64,000 nucleotides of DNA from RGIG1995 sp045652425 (GCA_045652425.1 JAZRUG010000048.1:34995-98994); one strand, 5' to 3'. Shown: positions 52,824 through 61,717, counted from the first letter of the stretch. Notes: a model not told the origin generated them from the sequence alone. A program made the numbers and translations.

Positions 52824-53312
52824 GAGCATCATCAATACCAATATCATAAGAATATCATCTTCGGATTTACTGTTGAGCATAAGCATAATCATAGCACATA
52901 TCAATATATCATCCGCCTCAAAGCTTTTATCTTTGAGTCCGTCGATTATTTTTCTTATACCGTTTTCTTGGTTTTTTTCACGGTTAGGTAACGGCGGATT
53001 CAGATGAGAAAAATATGGTCTGTCACCCCTCTTTTGCGGAATACGGCGTCTGTCCGAATACGATGAATCGCTTTGAACCAATCTTTCTATTCCTTCCGCA
53101 TTAATGCCGCCGTATAAAGAGCCGTTTATATCATATATCATTCCCCTATAATTTGGGGGCGGATCAGGAAAAATTGCTTCCTTTTTTTCATCAACCTCTT
53201 TTTCCCCACCGTTATTTGTGTATTCTTCTTTTACCACGGCACTTTCTTTAGTTTGGTTTCGGAAAACATCGCCACGCCGAACGCTTCTGCCGCTTGTATT
53301 TCGACTATACAT
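52818..53312 (-). CDS. Conserved-looking small protein, function unknown
   Basis: 164 residues. The N-terminal about 110 residues are polar, Pro/Arg-rich and probably disordered. The C-terminal 40 residues hold a hydrophobic Met/Leu-rich tail (ADDILICAMIMLMLNSKSED, then DDILMILVLMMLL), a duplicated D-D-I-L motif that may form a membrane-associated helical hairpin. Last of three small co-directional genes (53968 to 52818) that probably form an operon. I recognise no family. Confidence 0.55.
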   Translation of the reverse strand: MYSRNTSGRSVRRGDVFRNQTKESAVVKEEYTNNGGEKEVDEKKEAIFPDPPPNYRGMIYDINGSLYGGINAEGIERLVQSDSSYSDRRRIPQKRGDRPYFSHLNPPLPNREKNQENGIRKIIDGLKDKSFEADDILICAMIMLMLNSKSEDDILMILVLMMLL

Positions 53313-53339
53313 TATATATCAACTCTCTTTCACGCATCT

Positions 53340-53711
53340 TTAAAGAAACGATTTAAAAAGTCCCGTTTTTTCACTTAACTGCACAAATTTCAATATTTTG
53401 ATTATACCGTCTATTTTATCGCATCTTTCCAATCCCACGTAGGGCTTCAACGCCAACAGCAATCTTATAAGATTTTCGGCATCATCGCTTTTTTTGTTTT
53501 TGATGTGATGTTCCTCTTCTTTATCGAGTTTACAAACGTTATCCGTACTTTTACGTTCATAATTTTGGGGACTGTTTTCGGTATAATTATGGTTTTCTTG
53601 ACCTCCGGAGCTATCTTTCAGCTTTCCGGCTATTCCCATAAGGGTTTTCATCATTTCAGGGTTTTCGGTCAGTTTGCTGATCATATCCCCTATGTCATTC
53701 GCGCCGTTCAT
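53340..53711 (-). CDS. Small helical protein, function unknown
   Basis: 123 residues. The N-terminus DIGDMISKLTENPEMMKTLM suggests a helical oligomerisation region, like short N-terminal motifs in several clostridial small proteins. A polar, Asn/Lys-rich linker follows, then a helical C-terminal part (ENLIRLLLALKPYVGLERCD to KTGLFKSFL). Second of the three-gene group. No enzyme motif is seen. Confidence 0.6.
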   Translation of the reverse strand: MNGANDIGDMISKLTENPEMMKTLMGIAGKLKDSSGGQENHNYTENSPQNYERKSTDNVCKLDKEEEHHIKNKKSDDAENLIRLLLALKPYVGLERCDKIDGIIKILKFVQLSEKTGLFKSFL

Positions 53712-53722
53712 AACATATAATC

Positions 53723-53968
53723 CTAAAAATCAGACTGTTTTTTTATACTGTTCAAAGTGTCTTCATCAAGCATGGAAAGTGCGTTTTGTAAATCCCTTTC
53801 AGACATATTTGAAAGTCCTTTTCTGAGCTTTGATATATCAGATACGGTTTGCTCTACCCTGCGTCCGCTTACCCCCGCGCTTTGAGCAATTGCGCGAACG
53901 ATGTTTTTCAACTCCTCATCGCTTATCGTATCAAGCTTATTCATTATTTGTTTCTTATCGATTTCCAT
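53723..53968 (-). CDS. Small helical protein, function unknown
   Basis: 81 residues, all-helical and charged, with the phrase SDEELKNIVRAIAQSAGVSG and the later MSERDLQNALSMLDEDTLNS. These two half-related stretches resemble one another (S-[DE]-x-[ED]-L-x-[NK]). First of the three-gene minus-strand group and divergent from the phosphodiesterase gene. Function unknown. Confidence 0.6.
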   Translation of the reverse strand: MEIDKKQIMNKLDTISDEELKNIVRAIAQSAGVSGRRVEQTVSDISKLRKGLSNMSERDLQNALSMLDEDTLNSIKKQSDF

Positions 53969-54056
53969 AGATAAACTCTCCTTTTGAATAATATTTTTAT
54001 ATTCATAAGCAGTATATGATTAAAATACGTTCGGGTGACTAAAAAAGGAAAAATAT

Positions 54057-54578
54057 ATGAAAATACTGGTCTTTTCGGATAGCCACGGCAATCCCGCAAA
54101 CATTTCAAAAGCAATAAAAATGCATCCCGATGCAGAATTGCTCATACATCTCGGTGACGGAATAAACGATTTATATAAGATAACGGAAACCTATCCAAAC
54201 TATGAAACAGTTATGGTATACGGCAACTTTGAAGACAGTTTTTTTGTAAAGAAAAGCGAAAACACTTCTGCTTGTATCTCCACGAACGGCAAAAAGATTT
54301 TCCTCTGTCACGGACATAGATACAGCGTAGGTTTTTCAAAGCAAAACCTTATATACGCCGCATTGGAACAAGATGCCGATATAGCATTATTTGGACATAC
54401 GCACGTAAAATATAACGAATATATTCCCTCTGAAAGACTTAATTCAGACAGAGAAAACGGACTTTATCTATTTAATCCAGGCAGTATTTCACGTCCACGC
54501 GACAATATTTACGCTTCTTTTGGTATTATTGAAATAAGAGATGAGGGTATCCTCTTGTCCCATTGCATAATAAAATAA
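54057..54578 (+). CDS. Metallophosphoesterase, YfcE/MJ0936 family phosphodiesterase
   Basis: 173 residues. Metal-binding motifs in order: FSDSHGN (6-12), HLGDGIND (about 31-38), VYGNFED, LCHGHRYSVG and FGHTHVKYNE. The family hydrolyses phosphodiester bonds with two metal ions (Mn-dependent); the natural substrate is unknown. It is the first of a three-gene plus-strand row with a membrane protein and a CDF transporter. Confidence 0.9.
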   Translation: MKILVFSDSHGNPANISKAIKMHPDAELLIHLGDGINDLYKITETYPNYETVMVYGNFEDSFFVKKSENTSACISTNGKKIFLCHGHRYSVGFSKQNLIYAALEQDADIALFGHTHVKYNEYIPSERLNSDRENGLYLFNPGSISRPRDNIYASFGIIEIRDEGILLSHCIIK

Positions 54579-54592
54579 CGAAGGATATTATT

Positions 54593-55078
54593 ATGAAATA
54601 TTCCCCTTACACCGACACAAAAATCATAAAAATAATCTCGTTGCTTCTCGCTTTATGTTCGCTTTTTCTTATAGGCATTTCATTAACTGCCGACGGCTTT
54701 TCGGCAGACGTTATAAAAGCTATGGCACTTGTACCTTTTTCAAGCGCAATACTATTATCAATACGCTTTGGAATATGCTCTTACACGTACATTATTGAAG
54801 ATTTTGAATTTATAATAATCCGAAGATTCGGCAGGAAAACAATGACGGTATGCCGGCTTTATTATACCGACATCACAAAAGTAATTCACTTTGATGAAGC
54901 AAAAGATAAAATAAAGGGGAGAAACAGATACAACTACCGTGCTAAAATGCTTTCAAGGGATTTCTATTGCCTTTTTTACACACTCGAGAGCGAAGATGGA
55001 GTTGTATTATTTGAACCCAACGAAGCTTTCGTAAACTTATTAAAAAAACATATTCAAAAAGATATACTCAACGACTAA
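54593..55078 (+). CDS. Membrane protein with PH-like domain, function unknown
   Basis: 161 residues from ATG 54593, which has an AAGGA ribosome site; the frame start at 54563 overlaps the upstream stop and lacks one. Two membrane helices (about 12-32 and 42-62) are followed by a soluble part resembling bacterial PH-like domains: YIIEDFEFIIIRRFGRKTMT, VCRLYYTDITKVI and DFYCLFYTLESEDGVVLFEP. No enzyme motif. Co-transcribed with its neighbours. Confidence 0.65.
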   Translation: MKYSPYTDTKIIKIISLLLALCSLFLIGISLTADGFSADVIKAMALVPFSSAILLSIRFGICSYTYIIEDFEFIIIRRFGRKTMTVCRLYYTDITKVIHFDEAKDKIKGRNRYNYRAKMLSRDFYCLFYTLESEDGVVLFEPNEAFVNLLKKHIQKDILND

Positions 55079-55103
55079 ACTCTCATCGAAAGGACATTTT
55101 TCT

Positions 55104-56285
55104 ATGAACGCTCTTTTTAATCTATTCATAAAAAACGCAGATGATACGTCAGATCCCGCAGTCAGAAATGCTTACGGAAATTTCACGGGTTTTTTCGGTA
55201 TAATATCCAACCTTATTCTATTTGCAGTAAAGGTTATTTTGGGAATTATTACCGCAAGTATTTCTGTTACGGCAGATGCAATAAACAACCTGTGCGATGC
55301 GGGTTCGTCGATTATAACAGTTTTCGGTTTTAAGATAGCGGGCAAGCCGGCAGATGCGAAACACCCATACGGACACGCACGTATGGAATATATATCGGGA
55401 CTTATAGTGTCGTGTCTTATAACTTCAATAGGCTTTGATCTGGCAATAAGCTCGGTAGAAAAGATAATTAACCCCACCGAAACGAAATATTCTGTAATTG
55501 GTATAGTTATTCTCGGTATTACCGTTCTGGCAAAACTATTTCAGGGGTTGGTATACCGTTCCGCAGGAAAGAAGATCGAGTCACAAGCGTTGATTGCATC
55601 ATCAACCGACAGTATAAATGACGTTATATCAACAGTAGTTGTTATTATCGGAAGCGTAATCGGTCTTGCAACTGACCTGAAAATTGACGGCTGGTTGGGT
55701 TGCGCACTTGCTTTGTTTGTAATTTATTCGGGTATAAAGCTAATAATTGAAACGTCGGACCCTCTTCTCGGCGCCGCCCCCGACGAAGAACTTGTAAACA
55801 AACTCTCGGAGAAAATATTGAGTTATGACGGAGTTATAGGAATACACGACCTCGTTGTACACAATTACGGTTTCGGACGCTGTTTTGCATCGGTTCACGC
55901 AGAAGTCCCTGCAAAAACCAATATTTTGCTCAGCCACGATACCATAGATAATATCGAATTTGAAGTACTTGAACAGATGAATATACACCTTGTTATTCAC
56001 CTTGACCCCATCGAAACGGACAATTCGGAAGTAAACGATTTAAGAACTGCAGTTCAATTAATTTTGCAGCATAAGGATCCACGAATTTCGATGCACGATT
56101 TTAGAGTTGTTTTCGGAGATACGCATACTAACCTGATTTTTGATGTTAATTTACCTTTTGAATATGAAACGGACGACCAATTCTTCTGCTCTGAAATAAC
56201 TAAAGAAATAAGAAAGATTAACCCAACTTACAATACCGTAATAACAGTCGACAGAAACTATATGAATTCAAGAAATAAGAATTAA
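55104..56285 (+). CDS. Cation diffusion facilitator (CDF) transporter
   Basis: 393 residues. Six membrane helices, then a cytoplasmic metal-binding domain (about 220-390). The metal site in helix 2 reads NNLCD and in helix 5 TDSIND, i.e. N-x3-D and D-x3-D. Among CDF proteins these are associated with manganese rather than zinc, where His is expected. The KHPYGHARMEYISGLIVS loop is standard. It exports divalent cations against protons. The ion assignment is inference from those residues. A terminator follows the stop. Confidence 0.88.
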   Translation: MNALFNLFIKNADDTSDPAVRNAYGNFTGFFGIISNLILFAVKVILGIITASISVTADAINNLCDAGSSIITVFGFKIAGKPADAKHPYGHARMEYISGLIVSCLITSIGFDLAISSVEKIINPTETKYSVIGIVILGITVLAKLFQGLVYRSAGKKIESQALIASSTDSINDVISTVVVIIGSVIGLATDLKIDGWLGCALALFVIYSGIKLIIETSDPLLGAAPDEELVNKLSEKILSYDGVIGIHDLVVHNYGFGRCFASVHAEVPAKTNILLSHDTIDNIEFEVLEQMNIHLVIHLDPIETDNSEVNDLRTAVQLILQHKDPRISMHDFRVVFGDTHTNLIFDVNLPFEYETDDQFFCSEITKEIRKINPTYNTVITVDRNYMNSRNKN

Positions 56286-56287
56286 CA

Positions 56288-56319
56288 TAAAAAAAGCACC
56301 CTTTCGGGTGCTTTTTTTA
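56288..56319. terminator. Terminator between the CDF gene and pheT
   Basis: AAAAAGCACCC-TTTC-GGGTGCTTTTTTT. Symmetrical with A and T runs, so it may serve both the plus-strand CDF gene and the minus-strand pheT, whose stop is at 56327. Confidence 0.9.
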
Positions 56320-56326
56320 TATCCTT

Positions 56327-58765
56327 TTAAACTGTACGGAATTCAACGCCGAGCTGCTTTGTGAGCTTTTTCATAGTACTGTTTGCAACAGCTTCAATAT
56401 CTGTACTTGTAAGAGTCTTTTCGTTAGAACCGATAACAAGACGGATAGTTACAGACTTCTTGCCTTCGGGAACCTGTTTGCCCTTATATTCATCAACGAA
56501 CAGAACGTCCTGAAGATTTTCGGTCTTCTTGCCTGTTACAGCTTCGTAAATCTCGTCCCACTTAACCATAGAATCAACCAAGAATGAAAGGTCGAAGTTG
56601 TTTGTGGGGAATTCAGGAATAGGAGCAAAGCGGTTTGTTCTTGACTTAAGAGGAACAAACGCGTCCATATCCATCTCAACGAGAACTGCAGAAAGCACTT
56701 TTATGCCGCATTCCATAGCCGCTTTTCTTGAAAGAAGAGCTATATCACCGATTTTCTTGTCGCCGAGATAAATATTCATCCAAACTGTTTCATCTGCCCA
56801 GTAAGGCTTTTCTTCGCGCTTGAACGTAAAGCCTTCCATGTGTGTATAACGAGGCATCATACCGATAACGCCTTTTGCTCTGCGGAAGAGTTCAGCTACG
56901 TTGTCAGCCTTACCCGCAAAAGCACATCCGAGGTGTTTGCGCTGATAGGGAAGCTTTTCTTTCTCGTCATAAGGTGAAGTATAATCTCTATCTGCAAATA
57001 TCTGCGCTTCTTCAAATATAGCAAACTCGTCGAATGAGTGTTCGTTCTTTACGATTGCCTTGCAGATATTGGGAAGAAGTGTTGAACGAATATACTTTTC
57101 TGTGGGAGAGGGGGGAGTTGACAGAGCGAGAACGCCGTCAGTATTGGGAAGAATAGCGTTCACAAAGGTATCTGTCATCCAAGGATAAGTGAATATTTCC
57201 TGCATATTGCAACGGAAAGCAAGATATTCCTTAACCTTGCGCACAAGGTCCATATCAAGCTGATTTATCGCACTATCAAATGACGTTGTAATAGGTGTCG
57301 GCTGGAAGTTTTCGTAGCCGTACATACGTGCAACCTCTTCCATAATATCAGCCTTGATAGATACGTCGCCTGTTGAACGCCAGGTAGGAACAACAATGTG
57401 CATACCCTTATCGGTGAACTCAACCTCATATCCCATGGTGCCAAGTTTTCTTGCAACGATTTCCTGCGGGATACGCATACCAAGACGTCTGTCGAGCCAG
57501 TCGAAATCAACGTCAATTTTTTTCTTTGTGAGCTTGTTTACATACAAATCCTTGAAAGCCGTAACTTTCATTTCGGGATAAAGTTCTTTGAACAACTGCA
57601 TACAAAGTGTAAGCGCAAGGTCGCATCTTTCAGGGTCAATAGCCTTTTCGTAACGTGAAGATGCTTCGGTACGGTTATCGTAACGAAGAGCCGTTCTTCT
57701 TACTGTACGCGAATCGAAGTTTGCAACCTCGAGTATAACGCTGTTTGTTTCGGGAAGTACGGAGTCTTTTGCACCACCCATAACGCCCGCCAAAGCAACG
57801 GCGCCCTCTGCGTCTGCAATTACGAGGTCATCTGTTGTAAGCGTAAGTTCTTTATCGTTAAGAAGCTGAAGTTTTTCGCCTGTCGTTGCGCGGCGAACTT
57901 CAATATGGTCAATAATATGGTTGGAATCAAAAACGTGGGTGGGCTGACCGAGTGCCAACATTACGTAGTTTGTAATATCAACAAGTGCGTTGATAGGACG
58001 CATACCTACGCGCCAAATACGGCTCTGCATTTCAAAAGGAGAGGGCTTTATGCCAAGTCCTTCAATTTTAGCACCGATATAACGGGGGCATTTTTCGCTG
58101 TCGATAATGCGAACGTCGTATTCATTTTCGGTATCGGGAGTATATTTTTCAAACTCAACGAGAGGAAGGTCGTAAAGAGCCGCAATTTCTCTCGCAATAC
58201 CGTAATGGCCCCAGAGGTCAGGACGGTTCGTCATAGATTTGTTATCTATTTCGAGAATTATATCGTTAAGGTCAAGTGCGTCTGCAATTGGTGTTCCCGC
58301 GGCAACATCAAGGAAAGTAACGTCCATAATTTCGTGGTCATCTTTTGCGGGGAAGAGGTCGGCAAGACCTACTTCTACGGAAGCGCAAATCATACCGAAA
58401 CTTGCAACACCGCGGAGTTTTGCGTTCTTTATTTCAACGGGCTCGCCCTCGCCGTGCCAACGTACCATAGCACCCGGACAAGCAACAACAACTTTCATTC
58501 CTGCTTCAAGGTTACTTCCGCCGCATACGATATCTTTTATTTCTTCTGTGCCAATGTCAACCTTGCATACGCGGAGCTTGTCTGCGTTGGGATGAGGCTG
58601 AACTTCTTTGATTATACCTACAATAATCTTATCGAACTGTTTGCCGAGGTCGTGTGCGCCTTCAACTTCAACCGTTGACATAGTAAGGTCAAACGCCAAC
58701 TGCGAAAGGTCCATATCCTCGGGTAATTTTACGTAGTCTTTTATCCAATTGAGTGATAATTTCAT
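56327..58765 (-). CDS. pheT: Phenylalanyl-tRNA synthetase beta subunit
   Basis: 812 residues, full length. N-terminal tRNA-binding (EMAP-like) domain (about 42-150: VGIIKEVQPHPNADKLRVCK); B3/B4 editing domain (PRYIGAKIEGLG, DITNYVMLALGQPTHVFD); B5 domain (about 405-470); catalytic-like part; and C-terminal FDX-ACB anticodon-binding domain (about 720-812). Together with PheS it charges tRNA-Phe. It is read with pheS (18-base gap) and regulated by the T-box leader at 60104-60380. Confidence 0.95.
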   Translation of the reverse strand: MKLSLNWIKDYVKLPEDMDLSQLAFDLTMSTVEVEGAHDLGKQFDKIIVGIIKEVQPHPNADKLRVCKVDIGTEEIKDIVCGGSNLEAGMKVVVACPGAMVRWHGEGEPVEIKNAKLRGVASFGMICASVEVGLADLFPAKDDHEIMDVTFLDVAAGTPIADALDLNDIILEIDNKSMTNRPDLWGHYGIAREIAALYDLPLVEFEKYTPDTENEYDVRIIDSEKCPRYIGAKIEGLGIKPSPFEMQSRIWRVGMRPINALVDITNYVMLALGQPTHVFDSNHIIDHIEVRRATTGEKLQLLNDKELTLTTDDLVIADAEGAVALAGVMGGAKDSVLPETNSVILEVANFDSRTVRRTALRYDNRTEASSRYEKAIDPERCDLALTLCMQLFKELYPEMKVTAFKDLYVNKLTKKKIDVDFDWLDRRLGMRIPQEIVARKLGTMGYEVEFTDKGMHIVVPTWRSTGDVSIKADIMEEVARMYGYENFQPTPITTSFDSAINQLDMDLVRKVKEYLAFRCNMQEIFTYPWMTDTFVNAILPNTDGVLALSTPPSPTEKYIRSTLLPNICKAIVKNEHSFDEFAIFEEAQIFADRDYTSPYDEKEKLPYQRKHLGCAFAGKADNVAELFRRAKGVIGMMPRYTHMEGFTFKREEKPYWADETVWMNIYLGDKKIGDIALLSRKAAMECGIKVLSAVLVEMDMDAFVPLKSRTNRFAPIPEFPTNNFDLSFLVDSMVKWDEIYEAVTGKKTENLQDVLFVDEYKGKQVPEGKKSVTIRLVIGSNEKTLTSTDIEAVANSTMKKLTKQLGVEFRTV

Positions 58766-58783
58766 AATGTTTACCCTCCTTAA

Positions 58784-59833
58784 TTAGCGGAACTGGTTAA
58801 GGAAACGCAGGTCTGTACCGTGGAACAGACGAACGTCGTCAACACCGTAACGCATCATAACAAGTCGGTCGAGACCGATATTTACGTAGAAGCCTGTGTA
58901 TTCGTCGGGGTCAACACCTGCCGCACGAAGAACGTTGGGGTGAGGTGTGCCGCCGGGCATAATTTCAATCCAGCCTACGTGCTTACATACGCTGCAGCCC
59001 TTGCCGCCGCATACGAGACAGCCCATATCGATTTCAAATCCTGGTTCAACAAAGGGGAAGAAGCCCGCGCGCATTCTTACGGGAACGTCTTGTCCGAATA
59101 CCTTTGAAAGAATACTCTTTATCATAACTTTACCCGACGTAAAGGTAAGGTCTTTATCAACAATAAGCGCTTCATACTGGAAGAATGCTCTTTCGTGACG
59201 AGCATCTGTGGTTTCGTTTCTGTAAACTCTGCCGGGATATACGAAACGGTAGGGGGGCTTGTGTGTCTGCATATAACGTACGCTTCCGCCTGTTAAGTGA
59301 GGACGGAGACAAAGCTTTTCGTTAGCCTCTCCCGAGTCATGTCCCTCGAGCCAGTATGTGTCCATACTCTCTCTTGCAGGGTGTTGAGGGGGGAAGTTAA
59401 GATTGTCAAATGCATAATATTCGCTTGTTATTTCGGGACCGTGGAATATTTCAAAGCCCATAGAACGAAATGCATCGTTAAGGTCATAACACATCTGTGT
59501 TATGGGGTGAAGTCCGCCAATCTGGGGAGCTATACCGGGAAGGGTATAGTCGAAATCGGGGGATATTTCAGATGCTTTGAGCTTAAGTTCTTCTCTCTTG
59601 CCCTCGATATGCTCGGTAAGAAGATTTTTTACGTTGTTGACAGCCTTTCCCATTTCGGGACGAAGAGCAACGTCAAGCTTGGGAATTTCCTTAAGGAGCT
59701 CTGTTACAGCGCCTTGCTTACCAAGCAACGCACCTTTGATTTCCTGAAGCTCACTTTCGCTTTTTGCAGCGTCAATTTTTGCCGCACCGTCGCGCAGCAA
59801 CGCTTCTAACTTTTCTTTCATTTTTTTAATCAC
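58784..59833 (-). CDS. pheS: Phenylalanyl-tRNA synthetase alpha subunit
   Basis: 349 residues. N-terminal coiled-coil arm (about 1-90), then class II catalytic domain: FEIFHGPEITSEYYAFDNLN (motif 2 region), RPHLTGGSVRYMQTHKPPYR, RVYRNETTDARHERAFFQYE and the C-terminal motif 3 GLDRLVMMRYGVDDVRLFHG. A Cys-rich insert (CLVCGGKGCSVC, about 284-295) is typical of bacterial PheS. RBS GGAGTG, about 9 bases before ATG. Between the T-box terminator and the ATG lie about 270 bases of repeat sequence. Confidence 0.95.
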   Translation of the reverse strand: MIKKMKEKLEALLRDGAAKIDAAKSESELQEIKGALLGKQGAVTELLKEIPKLDVALRPEMGKAVNNVKNLLTEHIEGKREELKLKASEISPDFDYTLPGIAPQIGGLHPITQMCYDLNDAFRSMGFEIFHGPEITSEYYAFDNLNFPPQHPARESMDTYWLEGHDSGEANEKLCLRPHLTGGSVRYMQTHKPPYRFVYPGRVYRNETTDARHERAFFQYEALIVDKDLTFTSGKVMIKSILSKVFGQDVPVRMRAGFFPFVEPGFEIDMGCLVCGGKGCSVCKHVGWIEIMPGGTPHPNVLRAAGVDPDEYTGFYVNIGLDRLVMMRYGVDDVRLFHGTDLRFLNQFR

Positions 59834-59871
59834 TCCAAATTTATATGATATTTTTTTATTTTTCTTTTTTC

Positions 59872-60090
59872 CTTACTTTCTTTTAAGGAAAGAAAGTAAG
59901 CAAAGAAACCTCGATTATCGGGTTTGTACTGCTATTTATAGTTTGTAGAGACCCGAGAGGTAAGTTCTTTGCCAAGCTTTCTGCGAAAGAAAGCGGGGCT
60001 TTTTTCAAAAAGCGGCCTTTTGTCAAGGGTTCGGGGCTGAAAGCCCTGACCGCCTGTTACTCTCTGGAACTTTTTGAAAAAAAGTTCCTT
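59872..60090 (-). repeat. Dispersed repeats within the pheST leader
   Basis: Three parts lie in the transcribed leader: a perfect 12-bp hairpin CTTACTTTCTTT-TAAGG-AAAGAAAGTAAG (59872-59900), similar to the core hairpins at 24395-24422 and 38383-38412; a family A unit (about 59985-60062) matching 5045-5130; and a hairpin of GGAACTTTTT with AAAAAGTTCC (about 60067-60088). No protein is supported. They follow the T-box terminator and precede the pheS RBS. Confidence 0.65.
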
Positions 60091-60103
60091 TTGTCTATAA
60101 TGC

Positions 60104-60380
60104 AAAAAAGTCTTTCATCCTTTACTGAAAAGGACGAAAGACGTAAGTTTTCCGCGGTACCACCTTAATTTATGCTAAATAAAGCAAACACTTTACAAGG
60201 CAAATAACGGAGCCTTAATACCGTAACAAACTACTAAAAATTTCATCTGTTCCACTCAAAAGCGAAATGCAAAAGTAACGCAGACACAAGGTTGCTTACA
60301 GCCTAAAACGGCAACCCTCTCTGGATATGTCTTGGTGCGACCTGCCAAACTTCTTCAACGTGTTTATTTATTTTAAATAT
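60104..60380 (-). promoter_or_regulatory. T-box leader (tRNA-Phe) of pheST
   Basis: On the minus strand the leader contains AGAGAGG of stem I, a likely specifier codon UUC (Phe; plus-strand GAA at 60264-60266) in the context GCAUUUCGCUUUUGAG, and the conserved T-box AAGGTGGTACCGCGGA (60166-60151). An intrinsic terminator at 60104-60141 follows: GTCTTTCGTCCTTTT pairs with AAAGGATGAAAGAC, then six T. Uncharged tRNA-Phe would stabilise the antiterminator and allow pheST to be read. Confidence 0.9.
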
Positions 60381-60385
60381 GAGGC

Positions 60386-60414
60386 ATTATAACATAACTC
60401 TTCCCGAAATGCAA
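60386..60414 (-). promoter_or_regulatory. Promoter of the pheST T-box transcript
   Basis: On the minus strand TTGCAT (60414-60409), 17-bp spacer, TATAAT (60391-60386). It lies just downstream of the DUF2156 stop codon. Confidence 0.8.
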
Positions 60415-60423
60415 GTGTTTTTG

Positions 60424-61314
60424 TCAAAATAATTCAACCGAGTACACTTGATTGAGTTGGCAAGGATAGTAAGAAAGTTTCGCTTTACGCAAACCCTCTA
60501 TCCCTAAATCTTCCTCGCGGTTGAGATATAATTTATCAGTCCACGCATATTTTGCAAAGCAGTTGTTTATCTTTGCGTATGCGCCGTCATAACTTCTGTC
60601 TGCTTTTTCAAAATGTATATCTGCCGTATCTTCGTTTATCGACGAGCCGATAGAGTAAGCAACAAACTTGCCGTCAACGGTAAGCACACCCGCGCGGAGT
60701 CCGAGTTCATCAAAATGCTTTACAGCGCATTTTATCGCAAGGTATTCGTTTTCGGGGCTGTTTTCTATAGTTTTATAAAGATGCTCGGCGCATTTTCTCA
60801 AAATGTCAACGTTTTCATTATTTATATTTATATATTCACAGTTGTAATTCTTGTCAAATTTTGCGATGTGGTTTCGTTTTGCGTGATATTTTTTACCCGC
60901 AAGTTCGGCAAGGTCGCTTTGATTATAGACGTATTCGCACTTACCGTCCATTAAACTTATTTTTGAATTTGGAAATGCTTCAGTTATCTTGTTTGCAACG
61001 CTTTCGGTTAACGGCAAAAGTCTTATATTTTTATCGCAAGAGGATATAATAGTATCAATAGTTTCTTTATAATTGTCGTTCAGACCGCGAGGAAAATAGA
61101 AAATACAGTTTCCATTGTCAGAGCTTCCGCGGCACACGATATTTCCATTTATTAAAGAATATGAAGTTTTGTAATACTCTTTCCAAAAAAACAGCGAGGC
61201 AAAACCAAACATAGCTATTCCCTCTTCGTTTTTGCCCGTAGTTTCAAACAATTCACGGTCGCATAGGTCGATTATTTTCCAATTAATTTTATTTTCGGTG
61301 AATGTGGTTAGCAT
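60424..61314 (-). CDS. DUF2156 (phosphatidylglycerol lysyltransferase-type domain) protein
   Basis: 296 residues from ATG 61314, with AAGGA 7 bases upstream and a promoter at 61348-61376. The longer frame from 61386 would begin before that promoter. It contains the GNAT-like fold of LPG_synthase_C: MFGFASLFFWKEYYKTSYSL, YVYNQSDLAELAGKKYHAKR, KRNHIAKFDKNYNCEYININ and GVLTVDGKFVAYSIGSSIN. No membrane helices are seen, so it is the soluble type and not full MprF. Might transfer an aminoacyl or acyl group; substrate unknown. Confidence 0.85.
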   Translation of the reverse strand: MLTTFTENKINWKIIDLCDRELFETTGKNEEGIAMFGFASLFFWKEYYKTSYSLINGNIVCRGSSDNGNCIFYFPRGLNDNYKETIDTIISSCDKNIRLLPLTESVANKITEAFPNSKISLMDGKCEYVYNQSDLAELAGKKYHAKRNHIAKFDKNYNCEYININNENVDILRKCAEHLYKTIENSPENEYLAIKCAVKHFDELGLRAGVLTVDGKFVAYSIGSSINEDTADIHFEKADRSYDGAYAKINNCFAKYAWTDKLYLNREEDLGIEGLRKAKLSYYPCQLNQVYSVELF

Positions 61315-61347
61315 AAAACCGTCCTTTTTCGTATAAAATTCTGCTAT

Positions 61348-61376
61348 ATTATACACTAAAAAGCCATACAAATGAA
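61348..61376 (-). promoter_or_regulatory. Promoter of the DUF2156 gene
   Basis: On the minus strand TTCATT (61376-61371), 17-bp spacer, TATAAT (61353-61348). It is divergent from the rpmE promoter 50 bases away. Confidence 0.6.
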
Positions 61377-61426
61377 TGACATTCAAAAAAAATTAACATT
61401 TTTTTGGAAAAAATCTTGGATTACTC

Positions 61427-61455
61427 TTGAAAAATCAAAATACTTGTGTTATAAT
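61427..61455 (+). promoter_or_regulatory. Promoter of rpmE
   Basis: TTGAAA (61427-61432), 17-bp spacer, TATAAT (61450-61455). Strong vegetative promoter, with the transcript start about 35 bases before the ATG. Confidence 0.8.
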
Positions 61456-61494
61456 ACAATGCAATATGTAAAAAACTGAAAAGAGGTAAGTGCA

Positions 61495-61698
61495 ATGAAG
61501 ACAGCTATTCAGCCGGATTATAAAGAATCAACCATCAGATGTGCATGTGGCGCAGAGGTTAAGACTCGTTCGACAAAGGGCGATATGCGTGTTGAAATTT
61601 GCTCAAAGTGCCACCCCTTCTTTACGGGCAAACAGAAGTTCGTAGATGCAGGCGGCCGTGTTGACAAGTTCAAACAGCGCTTGAACAAGGCAAAATAA
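61495..61698 (+). CDS. rpmE: Ribosomal protein bL31 (zinc form)
   Basis: 67 residues. Cys16 and Cys18 (CAC) and Cys36 and Cys39 (CSKC) form the zinc site of the C+ type. The blocks KCHPFFTGKQKFVDAGGRVD and KFKQRLNKAK at the C-terminus are typical. It sits in the large ribosomal subunit. RBS AAGAGGT precedes the ATG. A terminator follows. Confidence 0.96.
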   Translation: MKTAIQPDYKESTIRCACGAEVKTRSTKGDMRVEICSKCHPFFTGKQKFVDAGGRVDKFKQRLNKAK

Positions 61699-61717
61699 TT
61701 GACCTTGGACTAACAAC

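Noticed and set aside
57905..58678. 257-codon plus-strand frame opposite pheT
   Set aside because: Antisense shadow of a full-length, well-conserved synthetase gene.
61315..61386. N-terminal extension of the DUF2156 frame
   Set aside because: It starts upstream of the gene's promoter at 61348-61376; ATG 61314 has an RBS.
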